From positions 62,001 to 126,000 of the forward strand of contig JAQMWT010000675.1 in assembly GCA_029834535.1 (NCBI GenBank): 64,000 bases of DNA. The letters are read 5' to 3'. Origin of the DNA: Chrysophaeum taylorii (taxonomy: Eukaryota; Sar; Pelagophyceae; Pelagomonadales; Pelagomonadaceae). Shown in pieces: positions 19,501 to 27,735 of this stretch (position 1 is the first letter of the stretch; each line of letters opens with the position of its first letter). The notes beneath the pieces are model-generated. The model did not search any database, was not told the origin of the DNA, and was given only the letters and a program-made list of their open reading frames with translations. The position numbers and the translations under genes are program-made.

Positions 19501-19659
19501 GGCGTCGATGTTGTAGATTTCCTCCACGACAAGCAACGCCTCCTTGTATTTCCCCTCCCCGTACAGCCGTTGGCCCTCGCGACCCAGACGCGCGAGTGCC
19601 ACGTCCTCGCGCGACATCTTCGACATCATCATCTTCTTCGACATCTTTGTGGGCGACAT
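16585..19659 (-). CDS. O-GlcNAc transferase / SPINDLY-like TPR glycosyltransferase (GT41) with altered donor site
   Basis: This is 1024 residues from the ATG at 19659. Thirteen 34-residue TPRs run from about residue 20 to 475 (for example EAYNNLGNALGEVGDAEGAI). The ninth carries an insertion. The GT41 catalytic domain covers ~480-1000. LRIGYLSGNFTDHPVAHLV (about 640) keeps the proposed catalytic His region, and RNEVLALRPAPVQVGCAFGY and LWAGTPVLAHAG are also present. At the site of the human UDP-binding Lys842 (FNQLYKIDP) this protein reads FGPLSHLDP (about 825). The HTTxxD motif is replaced by HDADGALD (about 908). It would act on Ser/Thr of nuclear and cytosolic proteins, but donor use or activity may differ. 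Poly-Glu and poly-His runs occur in loops and at the C-terminus. Confidence 0.88.
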   Translation of the reverse strand: MSPTKMSKKMMMSKMSREDVALARLGREGQRLYGEGKYKEALLVVEEIYNIDAARPENVLLLGAVHFELQNFAESIFYNQQCIRLEPKMAEAYNNLGNALGEVGDAEGAIQFLLKAIKLKPRYADAYNNLASAHMKLGQLGDAAETYEMCLVMDPTMVEAHCNLGTLHKARGKGDAARKCYLEAIRHKPDCAVAWSNLAGIFKDEGHLTTAVAYYRESIRLCPSLADAYSNLGAAMQAMGNAKEARQCYATAISLRPDLAVAHGNLGSCLLATGDAEGAVEASRRAVQLDSNYPDALNTLGTALRALSQLRAANPLHRECLAREAITSYRAALRLKPDHPHAYCNLGVAMRDRGMIREAIHCNVTAARLKPDLAAAHANLGALLREQGRVNQGLAHAHRAVDLDPGLVEARVNLSSAYRQLGNLDAAEEWSETAVKMAPSFGEAHAAKGAVLADRGEFDDAIASFERAIDLGGDDPDAFAALVVAKAAICRWDDRHAQLGRLARILEAQLASDAFDDDEFDAAIKFKVRAKARVTQDCRDMLRHEYGFSLEEEEEEEEDGAPRSKKRPRVYFGRLPCIHAFHALCLPHIVSPRDVQRIARRYAASARANVVLSRPPFVSYPRLRASHRLRIGYLSGNFTDHPVAHLVAPALKYHDRATCYVTCYALTAAAADSPSSSARCEWRSMVEAGCEGGAVDLPSDPAEAARAIHGDNVNVLISLDGHMAGGRNEVLALRPAPVQVGCAFGYPGTIGADYVDYLVADAHLRQESLDERFLVVPGMLNAHRDLFPLEEEEEENDDEKKEDRSASSRQRHGVPEEGFLFAYFGPLSHLDPIVFDKWMAILSRVPGSLLWLSRDPECAEPRLRSEARKRKIDDARIVFTEPIPKSLATIRRAGTAQLNLQPFAVHDADGALDCLWAGTPVLAHAGRAMPARTASALLLAAECPDLVAKTLETYVDMAVSLALDPERYENVKIRVRDARESVLFDTNRTVRNLEAGLAAALAKCLDEEEEEDHHHHHHRPENAA

Positions 19660-20256
19660 CTTCTTCTTCTTCTTCGGCGTTACTACGTACTACTACTACT
19701 ACTACTACTACAGTATCCTCATATTACTTGAAACAGGGTAATGAGCAGTGGGGGGGGGATAAAAAATGCTATCGCATAATAATATTATTACGCCGGGCTT
19801 TGATAATAATAAACAAGTGCAGGCCAGTAAGTTCACCTAGTCCCAATCTCTAACCCCAGTAAATTCGGCGTAAACCCTCTCGTGCGCACATCCACTCTCC
19901 TTCGAACTACTCGTCGCCGTCACCCCCGCCAATCTAAGCTGCTTTGATCCGCACACGCTGCTATCCTTTGAGTTTACTCTAAAAGCCCCAGTAAGTTTGC
20001 ACCAGGATGGTCGTAGTGAAACACGAATAACTGTGATGGCGTTCGACACGATGGCTCTAGGTCAGCGGATCGATCGATCGGTCAGGGAGGCAGTATATTC
20101 CTTCCTTCCCGCTGCGGTGTCGAGTCAAAAAGAGTACAAAAAGAAGAAGGTGTTGTTTCTTTGGTGAACGCCGTTGGACGGCCGAACGGTTATCGAAACG
20201 TAGAAAGAGGCGTTTCCTATCGCATGACGAAAGGAGGAGAGCAATTGTAGCAGTAA
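19660..20256. promoter_or_regulatory. Divergent intergenic region
   Basis: This lies between two genes facing away from each other, so it should contain both promoters. It holds a TAC trinucleotide array (about 19681-19712). No specific promoter element could be fixed. Confidence 0.4.
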
Positions 20257-21528
20257 ATGAGGGCGTCGTCGCATATGAGCGCGGCGGAGGCCGTCGTGCA
20301 CCTGGACGGTATCCTGGCAATGGCGATCGTGTTGATGATATTCATGTTGTGGGCGCGGAAGCGGACGCTTGTGTGGCTGAACAGTTGGCTCGACGGCCCC
20401 GTCGGTATCGCGCGCGAAGAGGACTATGGGAGCATCTGGGACGGGCTCCCGGTGGCGTCGGAAGTGGATGATGATTCGGAAGACGAGGAGTGCCACGCGC
20501 TGCACTCGCCGGCGTACAAGGCGTCGCCGCACGCGTGCTACGCCTCGCACCGAGGGCAAGCTATCGTCGCGGCGGCTTACGCTTTGGTCGGGACTATGGC
20601 AGCCTTCGCGCACCGGCGCGTCTCCCTCCAGGCCCCAGACAGCGGTCCCGCGCTGACCGCAGCGAGGCTGGCGGTAACGGCGGCGTTTGGGTTAGGGTAC
20701 GACGCCGCGGACGTGGTGTGCGTGCCGTCGTTTCGGTGGTGGCTCGTGAACGTTCTTCCTCTCGCGTCTATGGTCGTCGCGGCCTTGTACGCGACGGCCG
20801 TCGATGGCGATGCGATCGATCTCCCTCTGGTCGCGCCCTTTGTCTTTGTTTTGGGTACGTCGACGGCGAGGAGCGGTTCGTGCGGAGACGACAACTCGCC
20901 GGGGGACTACGCGATCGCCGTCGTGATTACCGTCGCCGCGGCCGTCCTCGCGAGCCTCCAGGCGGCGGTCCTGCGGTGTATCGTCGTTTCGCTGATTGTC
21001 GCCATGTTGTTAGTCCAGATTCAGCGACTCCTCCGGCGCCACAGAGACATTCGGCCGACGACTGTCGCGTGGCTCGCGGCGCCTCCCGCGGCGCTTTTGG
21101 TCGCGGCCTACGCCGCTCTCTACGCCCCGCCCGCCGACCTCCGCAAGCTCCACATCCCTCTCATAGCCCTCGACGTCTCGCTGGCCGCCGCGATGGATCT
21201 CGCGCGTCTCGTTGTAGTGGCCTCTTCCTCGGCGCTAGCCGCCTCGATGCTCGACCTCCTCGCGAACGGTGCCGCCGCGATTTCTCTCGCCCTCTCCTTT
21301 CCCGGCGACCACCCCCACGTCACCACGCTGCGCTGGGAGTCCATCGGCGTCCTCCTCCTCGCCTGCCTCGCCTGGGCCCTCAACAACGTCCTCCTCAAGC
21401 CCAAGCCCCCGACTCCGGCCAAGCGCGGTGCCTTTGTTGTGCGCTTCCTCGACGACGCGGTCGCCGATGCCGATGCCGATACCTCTAGGGTAGGACCGAC
21501 CGGAGTCGCCTCCGTCATCACGTTGTAA
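20257..21528 (+). CDS. Multipass membrane protein, possibly drug/metabolite-transporter-like
   Basis: This is 423 residues from the ATG at 20257. One hydrophobic helix (ILAMAIVLMIFMLWA) near the N-terminus is followed by an acidic loop, then about nine Ala/Leu/Val-rich segments between residues 105 and 385, ending LLACLAWALNNVLLKPK and a short cytosolic tail. The ten-helix count and closely spaced helices resemble EamA/TPT-type transporters, but no diagnostic motif was seen. Its stop lies 165 bp from the convergent phosphatase gene. Confidence 0.55.
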   Translation: MRASSHMSAAEAVVHLDGILAMAIVLMIFMLWARKRTLVWLNSWLDGPVGIAREEDYGSIWDGLPVASEVDDDSEDEECHALHSPAYKASPHACYASHRGQAIVAAAYALVGTMAAFAHRRVSLQAPDSGPALTAARLAVTAAFGLGYDAADVVCVPSFRWWLVNVLPLASMVVAALYATAVDGDAIDLPLVAPFVFVLGTSTARSGSCGDDNSPGDYAIAVVITVAAAVLASLQAAVLRCIVVSLIVAMLLVQIQRLLRRHRDIRPTTVAWLAAPPAALLVAAYAALYAPPADLRKLHIPLIALDVSLAAAMDLARLVVVASSSALAASMLDLLANGAAAISLALSFPGDHPHVTTLRWESIGVLLLACLAWALNNVLLKPKPPTPAKRGAFVVRFLDDAVADADADTSRVGPTGVASVITL

Positions 21529-21531
21529 TAT

Positions 21532-21532
21532 G

Positions 21533-21565
<33 letters not shown>

Positions 21566-21660
21566 ATATCAATTATCATTAGGGTGTTGTTGTTGTTGTT
21601 TTAATACATAAGCATAAAGCGTGCTCGACGACGACGACGACGACGAGGACGACATAATAG
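21532..21660. repeat. GAC microsatellites between convergent stops
   Basis: Two GAC/CGA arrays (about 21533-21566 and 21623-21648) are separated by a short GTT run in the interval between two convergent genes. Confidence 0.85.
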
Positions 21661-21693
21661 AGGTGGTCAAAGTCATGGGTGGTGTTGTTGTTG

Positions 21694-23307
21694 TTATTGA
21701 CGCGAGAAGGCGTTGTCGAGCTCCTGGGGGTCGAGAAAGCCGGAATCGTCCGCGTCCAAGAGAAGCCAGGCGGACTTTGGGTCGGCGGCGGCGACGTCGT
21801 CGAGGGTGTTGGCCGCCTGGAGGAACTCGTGAAAGGAGACGCGGCCGTCGCCGTCCGCGTCGAGCGCGTCGAAGATGGCCCTCGCCGAGGACCGGTCGCT
21901 GATTGTGGAGGCGTCGCGGGCCGCGGTGGTCGCCGCCGAGGCCACCTTGAGCTTGGGTTCCCTCGCGAGATGGGCTTCGAGCTCGTCGAGGCTCGAGGGC
22001 GGGTCTTCGAAGGCCGCGGGCAAGAGAAGGCGATCCCAGCTCTCGGGGTCGCTGCCGATGACGGCGGCGCAAGCTTCGGAGGCCGCGCCAAGCCGTCCGA
22101 GGAGGGAGTGGCGGTGCCTTAGGAGAAGAGCCTTGACGCGACGTCCGATCTCCCGGTCGCGGCGCACCGCGAAATTCCCCGGCGCGCTGTCCCATCGTCT
22201 CACCTCGCAGGCGGCGTTCTCGTCGATCAACAAAACGGCGGCCTTGTTCAAGCCCTCGCCGTTCGGATACTTGCTACAGCTAAAAACTGTCCAGCGCTCG
22301 GTCGCATCTGTTAGCCTCACCCTCTCGGCTCCGTCGCGAATGACCTCGTGCGACCGCACGATAGCGTCGAGGCGCTGGGACTGGAGCCAGCGGCCGAGCT
22401 CGAGGTCACCGACGGCAGCCCCGGCGCCGCGCCTCGCGTTGAAGTGCGCGCCGGCCGCGTGCTCGTCGGGGTCGCTCCACAACACGTCCTGGACGGCCAG
22501 GATGTCCGATTCCGCAGCGCCCACCACCGACGCGGCGCGCGGGGCGTCCCGCAGCGCGCTGAGCGGCGGCAAGGTCCGCGGGACGAGACCGTGGACGACG
22601 AGGAATCTCCGCGCGGCCGCGTCGAGGACGAGGCCCAGCGGCATCGCGGCAAAACACGCCGAGGCGCGCGCGAGGAGGGACCGCGCGCGGTCGCAACCGT
22701 ACTTTCTTTCGAGCTCGCGCTCGAAGTCGTAGACCCGAGACAGCTCGACGTCTTCGTGATTCCCCCTATTCACGAAGACGCGCCCGGGGAACGCGAGCTT
22801 CAAGCAGAGGACGGCCGTCAGCACCTCCACGCTCGAGGCCCCGCGGTCGACGTAGTCGCCGTTGAACACCAGGACCTGCCGATCGGTGGGGTGCCCGCAG
22901 GCCTCCAAAGCGGCGCAGAAATCTCCGAAGCTTCCGTGGAGATCGCCGACGACCGCCGCTCGCTCGGCTCTCACCTCGTCCACGCGCGGCGCGTTCCGGA
23001 ACTCGCGCGTCGCCGACTTGAGAATCCGCGACACGAACTCGGCGCTCAGCCGCCCGCCGTTCCGCACGCGCGCGATCAGCGCCCCGCAGGACGAGGGGGT
23101 CGGGGGAAACGATTCGAACGGCCGCGAATTCCACACCACGTCTTCTTCCTCCTCTTCCACCGCCGGCGTCGCTGCGCGTCGCAGCTGCTTCATCAACGTC
23201 GCGAGCCGCACGCGCTCCGCGGTCTCGGCGGCGTCCAGCGCTTCCCACGCCGCCGCCGAGCTGCTCGCGCATCGTCGTCTCAAGTGTTGCAACAACACAC
23301 GACGCAT
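21694..23307 (-). CDS. PPP-family Ser/Thr phosphatase with C-terminal EF hands (PPEF-like)
   Basis: This is 537 residues. Metallophosphatase motifs are in order: GDLHG (about 120), GDYVDRG (about 147), GNHE (about 180), VLWSDPDE, then a conserved N..RG.G, and IVRSHE. The lumen-facing HGG motif reads VHGLV, so one Gly is replaced. Two canonical C-terminal EF hands (DADGDGRVSFHE near 480; DADDSGFLDPQE near 520) make it a calcium-responsive PPEF/PP7-type enzyme. The N-terminus is basic and Arg-rich (MRRVLLQHLRRRC), compatible with an amphipathic or targeting helix. The inferred role is calcium-regulated dephosphorylation. Confidence 0.9.
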   Translation of the reverse strand: MRRVLLQHLRRRCASSSAAAWEALDAAETAERVRLATLMKQLRRAATPAVEEEEEDVVWNSRPFESFPPTPSSCGALIARVRNGGRLSAEFVSRILKSATREFRNAPRVDEVRAERAAVVGDLHGSFGDFCAALEACGHPTDRQVLVFNGDYVDRGASSVEVLTAVLCLKLAFPGRVFVNRGNHEDVELSRVYDFERELERKYGCDRARSLLARASACFAAMPLGLVLDAAARRFLVVHGLVPRTLPPLSALRDAPRAASVVGAAESDILAVQDVLWSDPDEHAAGAHFNARRGAGAAVGDLELGRWLQSQRLDAIVRSHEVIRDGAERVRLTDATERWTVFSCSKYPNGEGLNKAAVLLIDENAACEVRRWDSAPGNFAVRRDREIGRRVKALLLRHRHSLLGRLGAASEACAAVIGSDPESWDRLLLPAAFEDPPSSLDELEAHLAREPKLKVASAATTAARDASTISDRSSARAIFDALDADGDGRVSFHEFLQAANTLDDVAAADPKSAWLLLDADDSGFLDPQELDNAFSRQ

Positions 23308-23365
23308 TCTTAATTGCGTTGGATTATTATTACCCTAACTGCGAGGAAGCTATGACACTTACCCC

Positions 23366-23412
23366 TGCACCACGTCCCCACATCGAAGTTCTCACATCCC
23401 CATTTCAGTTCT
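23366..23412 (+). repeat. Direct repeat A near 5' end of Copia element
   Basis: The block ending TTCTCACATCCCCATTTCAG recurs at about 27637-27682 just upstream of the polypurine tract, with a preceding ACCACGTCCC also shared. It could be a remnant of terminal repeats. A PBS-like stretch (TACCAGGTGCTCG) follows at about 23420. Confidence 0.55.
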
Positions 23413-24744
23413 CACATTGTACCAGGTGCTCGTTTACGATCGAGAGAGAGCCTGTGCTTGACTTCGTGGCGACTCCTCCTCGGCTTCAGTTCATTGCTGC
23501 TTGTTCGGTTCGTTCTGTCGTCTATCATGTCCTCGATCGAAATTCAAGCTAGCAAGCTTTCGCAAAAACTTGATGCCTTCCTTCAGCGGTGAGCGACTTT
23601 TTTTTTTCTCCACCCATGGCCACGTCGTCTCGCGAACATGATCATCTCTACCGGCGATCACATTATCTTGACCAACGATACGTGGACTAGCATCTCAGCA
23701 TCTCGCTGCTCTGAAGCAGATTTTCTCCGCATCTCGCTGCTCTGAAGAAGAATTTCGCATCAAGCAACAACGTTGATATCCATGAAAACCGCGACATGAA
23801 CTTCACGCGACTTTTTTTACAAGCGCAATACCGATGTCTACATGGGCCATGGGGATCGCGTAGCGAACTTCCTCAACAAGTTCATCATCGGAGTATACAA
23901 GTTGCTCGGCATTGTACCTATCACCGGAGTTCAAGTTGCTCGGCATTGCACCTGATCCGACGCACCCTCGAGTGTGTCCTCGCATTTGACTACGTGCATC
24001 GTGCTTCAAGACTTACTGGCTTTGTTTTATCGTCTCGCGTTACGTACCGACGACTGTGGTTGTACCCTTGAGAAGTTCAACAACAATCAATTTAGATGGC
24101 ATGCACAACCACTTCCGCCGCGCTATCCGCCGCGTCGTCAGCCACGACTTCAGACTCTTCCAACTGACCTACCCTATACGCTCCCCTTTCCCACCAACCT
24201 GGCTCTACTCGATTCCGACGCACTACCCAATGTCATTTTGGCGGCTGCGAGGACCACTTTAAGTGGGACTGCCGCAAGTTTCACAGTTCCTAGCTATTCC
24301 ACGACAACGCGCTACCCACCATCGCCGTTCTTCTCAACAGCGCAACACTCCCAATGACTCCAACAACACCCAACAACACCAACCCACCAAAACCAACACC
24401 AGCAACACTACCTTTTCTGCTCCTATGCCTACTCCAACCTTGACTGATTCTAGTTCCACTCCGCCGCTTTTCTTAATACCACCACCTATTACAACCCCTT
24501 CACCGCCTTAAACGGCCGCACCCAACATCTCACATCCACCTCCCGATTCTCCATCTTATCATCTTTGCACCTTTCTGCCAATCAAGATAATCAAGATAAT
24601 TCCAAGTCAGCGTGTGTACCGCCGATTTTCTGCAGCAAGCACATCAACAACCCGATCCCATGGAAGCCCCTCGTTTTTGTGAAGGAAAAGTGTTTTTTTG
24701 GAAGCCCCTCGTTTTTTTGTTTTTAGCTCCCATTCCACAGGCGC

Positions 24745-24985
24745 CCTTCGTTCTGTATTTTCCGCTATTCGTTGCTCCTCTCCTCGTTCTGTCTTTTCAC
24801 CTCGTCGTTGCTCCTCTCCTCGTTCTGTCTTTTCACCTCGTCGTTGCTCCCCTCCTCGTTCTGTATGTCGCCTTTTCGTTGCTCCACTCCCCGTCGTGCA
24901 TTTTCAGCTATTCGTTGCTCCACTCCCCGTTGTGCATTTTCCGCTATTCGTTAATCCACTCCTCGTTGTGCTTGTCGGTTTTGGT
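24745..24985 (+). repeat. 36-bp minisatellite inside the decayed element
   Basis: Successive copies of a unit beginning CGTTGCTCCTCTCCTCGTTC, about 36 bp long, degenerate toward the 3' side into CGTTGCTCCACTCCCCGT variants. Confidence 0.75.
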
Positions 24986-27683
24986 AAAACCAGCGAATCA
25001 CGTTCCATCGCACATTTCGCCTGCCACAACTAAGCTGTGCCTGTCAATTTTTCGCGTGCGCAGCTTTCGTGCTTCCTTATGTGGTTGGATCGCTCATCTT
25101 CGGGATCCTGGACAGACGCTTCTTTGCTGTGTGATTTGTGGTTCTCGTTCGCGCACTCTCGCCTTTTCGCCGCTTTTCTGACCTTTAAAATCCGGTTTTG
25201 CTATCGCAGTGAATTCCGTGCTCAGCACCCGCGACGCTATCTGCAATGTTCTTACGTCTGCGACGCTATCTGCAACGTTCTTACGTGCCACAACTGTTTT
25301 GCCACTATCGCCAACTTCTACCGCAGTCTATTCGAGTATGACGAGCAAAGCTCGCCGCTTGCTCCTCCAACGTTGGCCCATATGGCAACTTCGTTCTTGC
25401 GAATGCGAAAACGGGCCACTTTCTTATCTGCCACAGCAGGCTGGCATACAGCAGCCTGGTCTACCCGTGTTCGTTCCTTACACCGCTGGCGCGTCCGAAG
25501 TCTTCCATCTTCGCGTACAGGACGCGGTCGTGCCCATGGCAACTTGCTCGCGCCACAACAACCAAACACCCAACGTTCGCATCAACCCTGTTTCCGCCTG
25601 TTTTTGCTTCTGTCGGCTCCGACCATCGTCATAGCCTGGTCACCATGCACCATGCAACATATCTGCCCAAAGGCCACGTTCTCATCAGACGTCTGTACAC
25701 TGCCATCATATATACCAGCCTGTGTTCCCGCTATCTTTACCCCGCTGCGATCCTCAGTGGCAACAATCGCTTAACGCAAGTCTTCCCAGGCACCTTTGTC
25801 GCTATTGTTCTTCAGACCTCGATTTTGCTGACAGTTTCGCTTATCAGATTTCCTGCAATGTCAACCACCGAAGGAACTTCAACGTTGTTCCGACTTTCTC
25901 GAATCACGCTTCCAAGCTCTCGTCTACTGTTGCCCCATTGTCACCTGTTCCTGCTGTTGCCCGATTGTCAACTGTTCTTCCGCTGTTGCCCCCTTGTCCC
26001 CTGTGTTTGATGAGAATGCGCCGGTTTCACTGGGACTGATCACCCCATCACGTGAACCGACCATTCTACGAGCTCATGAACTCCGACGAACCAAAGAGAG
26101 AAAACAACAAAACGTGCACAACAAAGTCGAGCCAACCAGAGCCGACAAAACAACAAGCATGCAAAACAAAAAGCATGCAAAACAAAGTCGAGCCAAACGG
26201 AGCCGAACGCGCAAAGTCGACAAAAAGCGCACATTATTCAGAAACAAATGGAGAACCAATTCAAACCCACAATACTGGCGTTTTACCGCGCACTGTCGAT
26301 TCTGTGTCATCTTGTCATTCCCTTCGATTCTGTGTCATCTTGTCATTCCCTGTACGTTAATTATTCTAGCTTTCGTTTGTTAGTTCATTATGTCTTCCTT
26401 CCCCTCTGTCTCGCCAGCCCATCCAAATCCTGCACGTCGGTTACAAGCCCTTGCCACAGAATATCATTCCCTCGGTCAGCTCGGTTGCTCGGATGTTCTT
26501 CGCGTTCCTTCTACTTTTTCTGGCACCATCTGCCCTTTGAAGTGGGTCCACCGCACGAAGTATGAATCTGGCCGCTTCAAATCGTACACTGCTCATCTCG
26601 TTGTCCGCGGTTACACCCAGGTTCACGGCATTGCTTACCACGACACGTACCGTCCTGTAATTGTCATCTCTGCTTTCATACAAGCCCCTGTCTGGCGTTG
26701 CTGTTCACGACTGGGATTTGCATAAGTTGGATGTCAGCTCCGCTTTTATCCAAGCTCCCATTGACGAAGACATCTATGTCTGGCCACCCGAAGGTTATGC
26801 TCCTCGCCAACCCACCGATGATTTCAAAATCATTTACACGCTCCGTCGCTCTTGGTATGGTTGCAAACAAGCTTGTCGTCATTGACTGTGGCTTCGTTAG
26901 CGGATCTGGTGACGCTTGCAGTTGCAAGCTCGTGCTTAATTCTACCGTTGTCCTACGTCTCGTTCTTGTCGTTGATGATCTTCTTGTGGCGCACCCTCGT
27001 CCTTGCCTTGGTCATTACCAAGCCTTCTTCCTCCGTTTCCGAACCTTCACTGACGTCAACGAGCTTGATCTGACCACTTACGTTGGTCTCCGCATTACGC
27101 GTGCTCGCGCACAACCAGACTTGACTCCCGCTCCCAAAGTTCTTCCTCTTTCTGCGGCTGCTTCTCCCGCACCTGGCTCCCCTGCTCACGTCTTCATGGC
27201 ACGCATCCCTTTTCGTCGTATTCTCCGTTGTGTCTTGTTTCTTTCTGTTATGCCTCGCCCTGATATCACTTGGACCGTCAATCCGTGTGCGCCTTTTACT
27301 GACAATCCTGGTAAACCCCACTGGCGCGCCTTATCTCATACCCTTCGTTATCTCCGTGGTGCTCAAGATCTTGCCCTTGTTCTTGGTCGCGCTTCTACCC
27401 TTCATCTCTGTGTGGTTATTCCGACTCCAGCTGGGCCGACGACCCTGATGACCGCCACTCCACTACTGGTTTTTGTTTTCTCCTTGGTGGCTCTATGATC
27501 TCCTACTGCTCCCGCTCGCAGTACCTCCTCGCCCGCTCCTCTTTTGAAGCTGAATTGCTCGCTCTTTACGCCGCTACTGCTAAGCTCTCTTGGCTTCTCA
27601 AACTTTTTGATGACTTTGCTCTCCCTCGTCACACGGTACCACGTCCCAATTATAGTTATTCTCACATCCCCATTTCAGTTCTA

Positions 27684-27735
27684 ACGTTTGGGGGGAGTGA
27701 TACTACTCTGTGAACGACGTCATCCATCCTCGGAC
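27684..27735 (+). mobile_element. Polypurine tract and 3' LTR start of the Copia element
   Basis: GTTTGGGGGGAGTG is followed by the LTR block shared with 3838-3899. The block contains the terminal codons and stop (27720-27722) of the minus-strand TPR gene, so gene and LTR overlap. Confidence 0.7.

Larger units (their letters stand above)
23341..27735 (+). mobile_element. Decayed Copia (Ty1) LTR retrotransposon
   Basis: Polyprotein fragments appear in order but in several frames. A gag-like start lies at 23527 (MSSIEIQASKLSQKLDAFLQ, then stop). Copia reverse transcriptase follows at 26530-26885 (KWVHRTKYESGRFKSYTAHL, HDWDLHKLDVSSAFIQAPI, RRSWYGCKQACRH) and ~26950-27110, where the catalytic motif reads VVDD. 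Next come RPDITWTV and HWRALSHTLRYLRGAQDLAL (27240-27390), then RNase H (ISYCSRSQYLLARSSFEAEL, 27495-27640). Frameshifts and stops throughout show it is dead. It ends in a polypurine tract (27684-27697) and the start of a 3' LTR. Integrase is not recognisable. The middle (23.7-26.4 kb) is T/C-rich and full of short duplications. Confidence 0.88.
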
